From Taeniopygia guttata (taxonomy: Eukaryota; Chordata; Aves; Passeriformes; Estrildidae): a DNA stretch of 64,000 nt. The stretch spans positions 36,049,501-36,113,500 of the forward strand of contig NC_133030.1 in NCBI RefSeq assembly GCF_048771995.1. The letters are read 5' to 3'. Under the pieces are notes generated by a model. The model was not told the origin of the DNA and searched no databases. It worked only from the letters and a program-made list of their open reading frames with translations. Positions 52,135 through 64,000 of this stretch are shown here, piece after piece. Both the position numbers and the translations under genes were made by a program. Within the stretch, counting starts at the first letter, position 1, and each line of letters starts with the position of its first letter.

Positions 52135-55100
52135 CAATAATACTACCACAGGTTTTTCAGTTTCCTTAAGCCATTATTCTTTGTGAAATAAAATTCTTTC
52201 TAAGCTTGCCAAAAGTCTTGAACATATAAAACCTCTATAGTGGTAGCTTCTGAGACCAGCAGCTAGCCATGTTCCCCTCAAAAGACAACAACTGGCCTTT
52301 TCAAAATAAAAAAGTCCAATTTAAAAATTTATTATAAAAATTTAAATGAAAATACAGTTGCATTACTGAAATTATTAATAGCTGCAGACAAAACATGAGA
52401 CTGTGTCCTGAGTAATATCTTTGCATAGCAAATCAGTATCACTGCAACACATGCATTCATATTCAGCTTTGGCAATTAGAAAGTAAATTCTGAATTCAGA
52501 AGTTACATCAAAGCACTTCTCTTAAGACACTCCATGAACTATTTCTGCTTATTCTACATGAATTAAGGATATATTTCAGAAGATACTGCAAAATTTTACT
52601 GCATTCTATGCTTCTTTGTTGTCAATCTCTATACTAGAGCAATATTTGCAAGTGTACAAATTTATAAAGTTAATTATTGCCTAAGATTTTTATATTCTTC
52701 CAATAGTCTAAAAATAACTTTTCCAATGACACCACCATAAAGTAAATTGACACTACTTTCTTGACCTCCTATTAGTAATGCTATTATGTATTTTCACTGC
52801 AGATTAGTAATTTCCTGGTATATCAATTAATGATACAGTTGTTAAGTCATTGTAAGGAAAAGTTTACTGTCTAATGTCCTTTGAAATGACATTTGCCATG
52901 TGATCAAACAATCAACTAAGAACTAAAGTCATAACATTCAGAATGTAATTTGCATGTATTGACTTCTGAGCTTAAAAGCATTAAGAAAGAAAAAGGTACA
53001 CATAGATCAACGGCACACATAGCTACTCTTTAAGCTTAACATTCAAAAATCATATGATGAGAGCTGACCAACAAAAAAGGGTCAAAACTTCCTGAAGAAA
53101 ATAATTTTCCTTTAAAATTGTACATTTTGTCAATTAGATTAAGCTTCAACAACTTTGTCCAGTGATTTACATTACAAACTTGATCCCTCAAAAGTATTCA
53201 TTTTAGTGAATAACACTTTTGTAATTCCACACAAAAATATGATACTGTCATCTCAGATTTAAAAAAATTAAATACTGTGGAATTGTAAGTTTCCGGTGTA
53301 TCATTATCAACACATCAAAAGTAAAACTGAATTAACTAGAGATACTATATTTAGTGAGAACTTTAGCATTTACTGAAGACAGAAGACATGAAGTCCCTCT
53401 GACAGACTACAATATGTTATGCGATCTGTCCAGCTGGTCGACAGGCTGTCAAGAGGTGCAAGTCCCAGTCCAATCCGAATTTACACACATGGCCTTTATA
53501 CCCACTCATCAACTGATGATGCAATCAATACCAATCCTTTCATGTCTGTCTATACCAAGGATTTAAGATTGGATGTTTTATGGATTAAAGAAGCAAAAGA
53601 ACAGTGAAGTTCAGCCAAAGCAAGAAGAGAAGTAACTTCAGCGTCACAAGCGGTTCCAGTGAATGTTGTTTAAGATTTATAAAGAACCCTCAAATTTATA
53701 AAAAATAAGTCCTGGAGAACAGTGTAACAGTTAAATAAATGTAAGCATTACAAGCAATCTATTTCTAGTTTTTAATGCCTAAATGCCACTTAAAGAGTTG
53801 AACCAGGACTTACTTCAGAGAATAGTGACTTACGTAAAAGCCAAAGAATGGCTAGTCTTACTAAACACGTTTTAGACTCCTCTGCTCTCTCCCTTACCCC
53901 AGCCATCTCAATTTAGATGAGTTTGATTTTTTTTTTTGCATTTTTAGCCAGGATACGTATTTTTGAAGTTATGCCAAAAATTAAGAAAAATGCGTATCTT
54001 ATCTTGAAACATACCATTTTTTATATTCTAAGTATAACACCGTCTTACATTCTTTCTAATATAGAGAATTTAACACTGAATTAGCTGTGCTTCCTTTGCC
54101 CCGTGCTCCTCTCCTCCCCCTGCCATGGTTAAAGAACTTACTAGGACTGCACAGCCATGATCAGAGGCTTCTTTTCTCAGTGCAACTCTATTAAGACCAC
54201 TCCCATCTAAATAAGAAAAAAACCTCCTTTAACCAATATTCTTATGTAATACCTTTTTCTCATGCAGAGACAATTATACATATTCAAGAGTGACTATTCT
54301 AGCCTGGAAGCCAGCTATACTGCTGAATCTTTTATGAACAAGGCATTATTAGTACCACAGCAACAAATCCATATAACTCCACTTAAAAAGTTCAAGCTTA
54401 GAAGCAAAACCAGAAATACTAAACACAATATATGAGTCAGAAGGTTTGTAAAGACTGTACTATCACCAGTTTTAAAAGGAATCACTTATCATTTCAACAA
54501 TATATATTATCCAATACTAAAAAGGAAAGAAATATAAAATGGAGAGAAGATTAAATAACCGTTATCTGACAAAGACGGACTCAGCGTGGCTAAAGGAAAA
54601 TGCTGAACAGTGACAAGAACATTGTAAAAGTCTAAAGGATACTGGTATGAGCAAGTGAAAGTCTCATTTCAAATCAAAGGTTATTTACTTTACTGGGCTC
54701 AGCTCTACACAGTTTCAGCAAGTGGGGCTGGGAGATCCAGGACTGCAGCCCATTTATCACTGTTTCTCCATGCTTAGACCACACATTTGTATTACACATA
54801 ACTGCTGTCTGCACAGTTCAGACTCCTAACACTTCCCTTTTCTATCAGAGCACTGCAACAACGGTATGACAATCTTCTTAAGTCAAGAAAAAAGGAGAAC
54901 AGACAAGGAGCTTTGTCACAATCTGTTTTCTCCTAATGGTTCTCTTCTGCACCATTTCCCAGCCAGCCAGGCCCAGACATCAAGAGAGAACTGGATCAGA
55001 GCTTCATGTCTCTGCCCAGTGTTTCAGGAGAAAACAGCTCCAGACCACTGTCTTAAACACATGGCCTAAGGCTAATATTTTATGTTTGTATAAATTGAGG

Positions 55101-58100
55101 ACAATTTCATCCCTGCAGTGCCAAACTGTGTCCTGCTTCAGTAATAAATTACTGCTTTGATTTGCTCAGCCTGGAAGAACTCACTACATTGCATCAAGAC
55201 TTGTTTTATTATTAAGATCTAAATTTTGTGGTTAGCTCTCTCAATGCTAGGAATCAATTTTTTGTACAAATAAGCTCTAACAATGAATCACTTTAATGTT
55301 TTGTTTCTTTCAGATAAGCACATTATCTTAAGGAGACAGAGGTAATTCAAAGCAAGCCAAATGTGGTGCCTTTATAGTTGTTTTCTCTGTCCTCTACGCA
55401 CTAAGAAAATACAGGGCACTTCCAGACTTTTCCTTCTAGAAAATTCAGAGTATTTACTGAATACCTTAGAAATGAAAAAAATTAAACAGAATGGTTGCTG
55501 AAGAATTTCTGTTATAGAAGGGAAAAGCATTTACTATTTTTCCATAGGAGCAATAAAAATCACAAATTAGTCCCTGCAAAGACAAACCTATTCAACAAAC
55601 CTATTTATTTTGCTTTCTTTTGCATACTAGAACCTTACTGAATAAATAAATTTCAGATTAGAGTTATAAGCTGGAAACAAAAATTTAAAAAATGCTTGAA
55701 ACAAAAGCATAAAAATCTGGGTACTTAAAAAAACACACAGGGTTTGCTTCACACTCTAAAAGACTTGCTTTCACAGCTTTGAAGAGTTTACAATACAAGC
55801 ATATTGTCAACAGCTATCATAATTTCTGCAGGTCTGACCCTGTCTCCTAGTGAAGGCTGGAAAATCAGGTGGATATTTCCAAATCCCAAGACTGTACCAA
55901 TAAAGCTATCGTATCATATTAAGTTGCTCCAGAGTGAAATTTAAGAGAAATTTCCTAGAAACACAAGTTTTAAAAAATTATCAGTATTCAATAGCTTACT
56001 TACCCCTAAGTATACATTAATAGTAGGAGTTAGACATAGCACCTTAAAAAGGGGGGTGGGGGAAGTGAGAAAAAAAACCCCACAGCCAACCCTACAGGCT
56101 AATTCTCCTAACGAGAAATTTTACATTGTTTCACAACTATTAATTTCCACTACCTTTTCAACCTGGTAGTTATTCCCAGTTAGTGACCCATTGCAAATAC
56201 AGCCATTTCAGCTTACACTCACTCAGAACAGCATTCTGCTACTAGGTAAGATGTTCTACCAAAACCAAAGTAGTTGTACTCCTCCCTGGAATACAGAAAT
56301 AAAAGATCAAGAATAGGACCTCTTGCTTTAAGGGGTTTAATTCCCCATTCCATCTTTTCACATGAGCATTTGAGAACTAAAATTTAATTAAAATTACATA
56401 TTGAAATCATTACACCATCCCTTCCTTACTTGGCACTTTTTCTGTCACTAGCTTTTCAATAAGCAACTACTTGTCTTTCAAAGCTTAAGTCTCTGTTCAT
56501 GAAACAGAAAATGGGACATGAGAATACCTGAGAAGCACTGGGACACAGTAATTAGTACCTATCATTTGAGTTGCCTAACTACTGCAAGAGCTGTTCATAA
56601 CGCTTGCTGCAAAATTTCCCGTGGCATCAGCAAGAGGCGCCCACTGTCCTCCCAAATTTGAGAAAACTGAAATGGTTTTCTCTTACATGAACTAAAAAAA
56701 AAAAAATCTTAAATCCACAAGATTACCTAAGAATCTAAAAAAGGTTTTGTCTGTTGGAAACAGCTATGTACAAGCAGTACATTGCAGCATCAGCTGGTTT
56801 AACAGTTCTTAAGCGAACACATCTGCATCCCAGTTCTTGCTTTCCACAGACTGACTATCACAGCTATAGAGAATATGCTATTTGATACTAAAAGAAATGA
56901 GCACTACCCTAGAAAATTTAGATGCTATAGGGACAGGTATTCAAGTACTTAATAAGTTGGCATTGCTACAAGTGCAAGGGTGTGTCCCTATTAGCATGTC
57001 AGGACAAAAACTGATGGTAATGAGGCCTTCAAAAGGCTCTTTAGAAGTCAATTTAGCCTTTTCAGAGATTTATTGAATGTGGTATAATTGCAAAGACTGC
57101 CAACACAAGAAGTTGAACATGATCCAGAATATAGCTTAGAAACTACATCATGGAAAGAAAGCAAAGGCATTTGGACTAAAAGGATACAAGGACTAAAATT
57201 ACAGGGGATAGGAGCAAAGCAGCCTTATCCCATTTGAAGGCTTCCATCTTAATGTCTTGCTCTCCCTAGTAAAATTCAGCAGCATGATGCACAAGAAATA
57301 CAGTAATAATGAACAGACTTTTAAAAGAAGCTTCTCAATAGCTTACAAATGCTCAAGGATTACTGGACAATAATGTGGGAATAGCAAGGTCTCTAGGTTT
57401 TAATTATATTTTAAAGGGATGTCTGCTTCAGTTGTATTTTTTATGTTTGAACATTCCCCGATTAACAGGTATTAAATTTGACTAGCAAAAGTAGAAGAAT
57501 ACAGCCAGAATCGGATTACTTTAAATCAAATAATTAAACCACATCAATTTATCTTAAGGAGAGCTGAAATGCATAATCAGTCAAGTGACGTTTCACAGCT
57601 ACAACACCCCTCCATACCAGGCATTTAAGAAGGGGTCTAAAAAAGGGGCAGAAACAGTTCCACACTTCTGTGTTGGCCAAATTATCCAGACATAAGTTAT
57701 TAATTTCATTTTAAAAAGACCTTGCAGAAAGGTCATCCAAGCATCTGCCCATCCATGGGAACATAGCCATTAGTATTGTACTCCTATGAAAAAGGGTGCT
57801 ATCTGATGCAATAGTTCTGCTTTAGAAAGAAGCAGTCCTTTACTGATATCCCTACATAAGATATGCACAAGGATTAGAAGATGACAATAAAAATAATTGC
57901 ATATACTCTCCCCAACTCACCTGACACTGCCAATCAGAATCAACATTCCCCCTTAGAAAGATAAGGATATATTATACATCTGTTTTTGCAATACATGACA
58001 TATTACGTTAATTAATTGCAATGCATATAGAAGTGAAGATTTGAGACTATCAGCAATGTTGATACTTAGTAAGCCTTCATTTATTAGCAATTAAAGTACA

Positions 58101-59055
58101 ATAGTTTGTGGAAATAAATAATATATTTCACATAAATCCGGTAGAAATAAACGTTTCAAGTCAGATATCCTCTTTACAATGGGCTAGTCATCTGTGAGGT
58201 TTAGGTGATTGAACCAGAACACTTATTTATTTGGGTTGTGAGCTGTTAATTCTGTTGCTGAGAATGCTCTTCTGCTTGTGAACAGATTCTTTCATGTAAT
58301 GGGATGTTATATCACTCAGTTCCTCTGAGTGTATATCCTAGTACATATAACTGATTCATTAAGGGGAGCCCATGGAAATTACTATTTTAGTATAAGGGGG
58401 GAATCACATTTGAAGTAAGCAGTAGGGTAACACCACTAGTTGCTGCTTAGGAAAGCCCTTGCATAGTATATCAGTCTTGTGAATTTCACTTTGTTCCTGA
58501 TTTGATTATTACAACATAATATTTTTACTTTTTACTTGTAATAAATGCATAACTTGTTTATGAAGACACCATTGGTCTCAATAAATTCAAATAGAGCTTT
58601 GGACAAATGCATGAAATCAATTTGTCCAGGATTTGTACCAACACCAAGCAAGAGTGACAGTGCAGAGGCAGCAGAGGTCATGGTCAGAAGTTTGGTACCT
58701 CTCTGGCATAAATCGGGTACTGCTGTCAGGTGCCTCCTTCCATTGCCTTGGCTTTCACTCTGTCCCATGCCATGGCTTTCAGTCACAGGCGGAACCAGAC
58801 TGCAGAGTGAGCAGGATGAAAAAGAACACAGGAAAAGAAAAATATTTTTCAGCTGAATCAGTTCCTGACCTGGATCAGTAATATGACTGCACAAACTGCA
58901 GTGCCATTGGAGAGGGAGAGAATAGCAACTCCCTAGAGCCACCAAAGAAATAAAATAAAGATGTATGCTGAAGGACTTGCTTTGCAGATTCCTTTCAGAC
59001 TTGTATTTCTTGCTTTTACTTGTGTGACTTTTCTGTTTGTTTGCTTTTTTTGAGG

Positions 59056-59078
59056 TTTTTTTTTTTTTTTTTTTTTTT
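59056..59078. repeat. Poly-T tract
   Basis: 23 consecutive T, preceded by a further T-rich stretch. No retrocopy is recognisable beside it. Confidence 0.9.
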
Positions 59079-60160
59079 CTTCTGACACATCCCCTAGTAC
59101 ATTATTGAGCTAATTCCTTGTATTTCATGACTTGGACTATGCCAGTCCCCACTCGGACTGACTAAGAGCTGACTAAATATCAGTTAAACATCAATTTGGT
59201 GGACAGACTTTTTTCTAATCTAATGTTTTGTAAGTTCTGCTTCAAGCTGTGGTCTACCTGTTGATTTAATACTTGTTTAAAACTATTTCAAGAGAGAAAA
59301 AGTAAAAACAACCAATACTTAATAGCTTGAGTGAGAAACTACGAAGTTGTCAAAAGTTATATCACAGTAAGTTACTTTCATAAAGAAAACAGACAATACT
59401 AATTTAAAAGTTTCTTGACCTGTATTTCCTATAAATCTTTTCAAGATACTATATATGAATTGAACTCTATCTTACCTAATAACTTTATCTAAAATGATGA
59501 CATCTTAACATACGAGATTAAAAGAAAGGGTCTGTATCTTTCAGCAAACAGTTATATATGAAGCTATCATCAAGCAACTTAATTCCTTCGTTTTTATAAA
59601 TGCAATTGCAGAATAACTCTTCTTGCCTTTGGACCTGATCCATTTTCCAATTCATCACAATGTAGCACAATGTGATACCATTAAAAAAATAGCATGTGAA
59701 TTTTGTTCCAAGTTTTACATCTAACCTATCTTTTACTGCTAGATTAGCCAGACACTTCTCTCCTTAACAAAAGCACTGACCACACACCACTAAATGCACT
59801 CTTCCATGGCAGCACTGCCAATTAGACCTTGGTTGTAACAGTTAAAAAAAAAAAGGCAGCTAGAAATAGATAATTAAAATCTTTAAACTACCAGTGCAAT
59901 AAGCACCACTGGATATATTACTAAATTCATCCAATATACCTATATTAATGCTGAGGCAAGTACCCTGGATTATTGCTAGAGATACTGCTGATCAGACAGG
60001 AATGAGAACACATGGATTTATGAAGCTGCTTAAGATACTGTATTTCACATATGCCTAAAGGGGATCCACCAGATGCATTTAATTGCAGATCACAGTAAGA
60101 AGATAAAGCGCTCTAATCTGAAAAATCAAATTAAAACATAAATACATTCACACTTAGTTC

Positions 60161-60322
60161 ACAGAATTTTAGAATGGTTTGGATTGTAAGAGACCATAAA
60201 GATCATCTAGTTCCATCTTCCTCTGCTATATGGGCAGGCTAGATCAGGCTGCCCAAAGTACCATCCAAACTGGTCTTGAACCCTTCCAGGGATGGGGCAT
60301 CCACAACTTCTTGGGATAACCA
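60161..60322 (-). mobile_element. CR1 3'-end fragment
   Basis: Antisense CR1 3' end: ACAGAATTTTAGAATGG, AAAGATCATCTAGTTCCA, CTGGTCTTGAACCCTTCCAG and GGGATGGGGCATCCACAACT. Diverged and truncated. Confidence 0.9.
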
Positions 60323-63300
60323 AAGCCTAACTAACACACAATATGCGAGTATACTTTTAAAAAATTCTACTTAAGTATCTAATAACTGATTTATTGCAGA
60401 TCAATTATTTTAACATTATCAAACAAGGCTATTATTTCAGGATTTTCTTCATAAATCAGGTCAATTGCCAGAAAGCTGAAAATAAAACAAATCTAAGCAA
60501 CAGACCTGTCCTGTGTTCAGCCTCAGATACATCCTTCTCTTTTTCCACCTTGCAGTCTTCCCTATACATAAGACCCTGACTTTCAACATTTGCAACTTTC
60601 TCCACACAGTTTGTTGCACTAGGGGTGAGACTACAGGTTTGAACTACATACCAGGATCCTGAGAAACACCAGTGTGTGCTCTTTCATACCTATTTGTCTA
60701 GAAATTCCATGTATAAACACCACGAATTCTGTTTAAGAATGCCTGGAGTCCTCCTCAATACGACAAAAATCTCAAGTTCTACTTCACTGAGAAAGATAAA
60801 AGAGCTATCAGAGTTGCATGTACTTCTCTCAATGAAGCAAGTAAACATGGATTCAAAAGCCCATGGCCTGGAATAACATTCACTAATTCAAGTACCTGGA
60901 GTGATACTTGGCTGAGTTATTCTCCATCCCCGCTTGTAGCTGTTTAAGAAAAATCAGCCATCTCAACATCTACTTCAAGTTCCTGTAATTCCTTACCCTT
61001 CCACATACACAGTTCAGACCAACTTCTGTGTTGAACAAGTCTCAGAAGGGGTTGTATCTTGAGAAATTATAAAATGTACAGTATTACAGACAGTGTTTTG
61101 CAGGAGGAGTAGCTCTCCTATTTTTTAAGATTTTGCATGAACAAGCAAGAAATCCTGATACCCTAAGTATTAAAGATAATTAGACTTTTCAACAAATTAT
61201 TTTCAAATCAGAATCTTATACTATACGTACTACCGTTGCTCTCAGACTAATATCTCTTTCAGGGTTTTCCTTTACCAATATAGTATACTAATCAGTTAGC
61301 TTTAATAGGAATCCCAAACTTTACCAACTCATTCTTTCATCCTATGAAGGCCAGGCTTAAATTTAAGAAACTATACTGCAAATTCATAGTGAATTCTTGC
61401 AGTATTAATGATTATGAACTTTAGAACTGAACAGAAAATGAAGCACAAGACTATACAAATTGCATCTGTATATCCAAGACTGCAGGAGATTTCTCTTGCC
61501 ATTGTTATTAAACCTATTTTTATTTATACTTCTGTAATGAATACATAATGAAAAGGATTTAATAACATAAGCAGCATCTGCATCTTGAAAGGTGACACAG
61601 ATGCTACCCACAGAGATCCTATAGAATATGTAATACAAACAAGATACAGCCAAGACTGATTATCATATAAATGACCCTGCAGAGTTAAAAAACTCCCATC
61701 AATGCATAAACAGAAAACCATTAGATTTTATTACTGCATTATGACAATGGTAATCCATAGACTGAGGTTTTACATATTACACAAGTTTAATCAATTGTAC
61801 ATTACTCATTTACCAGTACAACCCAAAAGATGAGAAAGACAATAATGTAATTTTGAAACATTCTCTGAGCTTCAGAGCAACAAAACAATCCCAAAGGTGC
61901 ACATATGAAAAGGTGCTAACCCATGACATCACTCTGCATTTCCTTTGAAAGCACACCCAATTCTTTAGAGATGGTCTTTCCCTGCTCAAATAGTATATGA
62001 TCCCTTCCAGATGCGAAGCCTTACCAACACATGGTTTGCATCTATTGATAAACATCAGATTAGTACATCAACTTCCTTTTGCATGCCTCAGTTTGCTTGT
62101 TCAATTCATTACTGTAAACACTGAAAGGAATGCAAGTTCATTTATTACTGCTATAACTTCTACTATTCACTCTTTTCACACTGTATTACACTGGTGAAGA
62201 AACTCCTATAGATCATCATGGCATTTGAAACGTCCAGAAATAGCACCTTGATGCCTTGCTTAATCACATTTTGGATGTTCTGCAGCCACCATAATTTCCA
62301 GTGAATAATATTCTTTGTGGTAAATACTAATTTACGCTGCTTAGTCCCTTAATCCAGATTTTATTTCAATACAATGACTACCAAATCTATGAACATGTGC
62401 CCCAGAGGTTCTGAGCCTCACTCACCTGTGGCTGATGATTCTATGCTTTAAAAAGATGTGGCCAGAGAGCAGGTGTGAGCAGAGGAGTTACACAGCTGCA
62501 CCTTGAGATGCAGGCTGCACACTCTACTGAGCACACCTTGCACAGTATGGCATCAGTTAGTCCTGATACTTCCAGACATCCGCACCAAGATCCTGTTCCA
62601 CTTGCTTTAAAACATGAAACTAAGTACTAGCCAACACTTAGGGTAATAAGGAAGTACCACACCTTGTGGAAAGGCAAACCTACAATCAACTACATTATGA
62701 TTTGTATTATCTTGTAAGATATCCTTTGGTACTCACTATCCAAATACGATAGAACTAAATTCTGTACAAATCACAGCCACATCAGTGTCAAACAACTAAC
62801 CTGAAATGTTAGACAAGAATTCTTAGATTTATACTGAAACATCAGAAGTGAGCAGTCTACCCCTTTTTTTTACAGTACTAATTACCCCTTATGCAAGCTT
62901 ATAGTCACATAGCAACTTGGTGGTAACTGCCTTTGTTTCAAGAATATTGATAACTAGATTATGAAACTACTGATTCAGTAAAAATAACATCTTAAAATAA
63001 AGGACATGTCAGTCAAGTTACTCCTCTTCTAGGAGTAACTGTGTGTACTCTGAGTCAGATTGCTTTGACAGATAAAGCACAGTCACGAAATAACCTGACA
63101 AAGTTGCATGTGCCTATATTAAGTTTTCAGAATTTTATGAATATCAATTCCATCCAATTCTTGAGATGTTTGTAATATGCTCAAAATGAAACAAACGCCA
63201 TGTTTCAAAAAAACATTTCTATAACTATAGGAAAACAATTTTAATATCAGCCTTCAACAGCATTTCTGTTATGATTTAAATAAAATTTTCTGCTTAGGCA

Positions 63301-64000
63301 GCACTTAAAAGCAGAAAGAGTTTTCCTTTCTTCTATTCTTTTCTCTATATACATGCAGATGTTTGACAAACTGTGTTATTAACATGCCACACTATTAGAA
63401 ACAAAGTATTTTATGAGAAAAAAAATTATGTCACCATATTACTTATTTTTTTATCTGTATTCTTTTGCAAGAAATTCTGTGAGAAAACTTAAATAGAGGA
63501 GCTAGGTCTAAATCTAATTTTAAAACATATGAAGGTGTATGTGTTGAATTCAATTTGTACCCCTCTCTTCCATTTTTACTTAAGCCTCAACACATGGACA
63601 ATGTAATAGACTAATTGTTATATGTGACAGTATTTTAGAGGACAAAAAAAAGCTGAAGAGTCTGTAAATTCTCTTTTCATTGAGATTAATAGGCAAAAGA
63701 GAATGAAGCATGAACAATAAAGCCAAAAAGCTTCCTAGAGGGAAAGAGTAATACACTTGAACAGGTGGAAAGGAAGCCAGAGCACAGTCACAGGAGTTTA
63801 CAGAAGAATGTCAAACACTTAAAAGAATGCAATACAGTTGTTTCCAGTGCTCCATCCCTACAAATGTGTCCTAATGAACATTTATTAACAGACAAAAATA
63901 CAGCTCTACAAGGCTGCTCTAGTAATCATTATTTCTTCATTACTCTGTGAGCGTCTTACTTTTTTTCAAATAGTTTAAAACCTAGCTCTATGGCCAAAGA

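Larger units (their letters stand above)
18362..64000 (-). other. STXBP6: STXBP6 (amisyn) gene, 3' part
   Basis: The span holds the last four coding exons, the three introns between them (about 1.8, 16.4 and 1.2 kb), a presumed 3' UTR and at least 23 kb of the next upstream intron. The exons have 131, 166, 158 and 24 coding bases, and their phases match (split valine codon, phase 0, split glycine codon, phase 0). Read together they give about 159 residues that I recognise as amisyn. Amisyn is a cytosolic protein without a membrane anchor; from the literature it binds syntaxin and SNAP-25 and restrains regulated exocytosis, and its N-terminal PH-like domain binds phosphoinositides. The exon encoding residues 1-51 was looked for on the minus strand between 41 and 64 kb and not found, so the gene is cut by the window edge. 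The low-coordinate limit is a candidate poly(A) signal and is uncertain. Confidence 0.9.
40899..64000 (-). other. STXBP6: STXBP6 upstream intron, incomplete
   Basis: At least 23.1 kb of intron before the 40.8-kb exon. I searched for the exon encoding the residues before VTNKK and saw nothing convincing. It holds two CR1 fragments, one LTR-like block and several simple repeats; the rest (41.7-45.6, 46.0-60.1 and 60.3-64.0 kb) is A+T-rich sequence with no feature I can support. Confidence 0.75.

Noticed and set aside
58532..58945. 137-codon minus-strand frame
   Set aside because: Overlaps similarly long frames in two other phases over a G+C-richer block; no motif recognised.

Overview
This is a vertebrate, specifically avian, nuclear genome window: A+T-rich, almost all non-coding, with spliced exons bounded by GT/AG and the typical bird repeat set (CR1 LINE copies in both orientations and ERV long terminal repeats). 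The LTR types resemble those I associate with songbirds, so a passerine is my best guess. That guess rests on remembered repeat families, not on a database search.

The one gene I can name is STXBP6 (amisyn), on the minus strand. Four coding exons are readable, in transcript order at 40768-40898, 38809-38974, 22246-22403 and 21056-21079. They join in frame and give residues about 52-210 of the usual 210-residue protein: the second half of the N-terminal PH-like domain, the linker, and the C-terminal R-SNARE-like coiled coil with its central arginine. The first ~51 codons and the promoter are not found and must lie beyond position 64000, so 40899-64000 is intron. The 3' UTR probably runs from 21055 down to about 18.4 kb. 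From about 18.3 kb to 1 is presumed intergenic.

Layout: 1-12.3 kb, gene-poor with one CR1 copy. 12.3-14.9 kb, a 1.4-kb solitary LTR with a perfect 5-bp target duplication, then a second LTR of another family. 15.15-15.48 kb, an exon-like stretch with a short signal-anchor-like reading frame. 18.4-21.1 kb, 3' UTR and last exon. 22.2-24.4 kb, the SNARE exon, a local tandem duplication of its splice acceptor, a CR1 copy and an LTR. 26-30 kb, more CR1 and LTR fragments. 33.2 kb, an unidentified exon-like reading frame. 38.8-40.9 kb, the two PH/linker exons. 41-64 kb, a long intron with two CR1 fragments and one GC-rich LTR-like block.

I see no new multi-gene system. The most interesting local observation is the 101-bp-period tandem duplication that copied the STXBP6 SNARE-exon splice acceptor. 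The two unexplained exon-like stretches (15.2 kb and 33.2 kb, both plus strand) come next.
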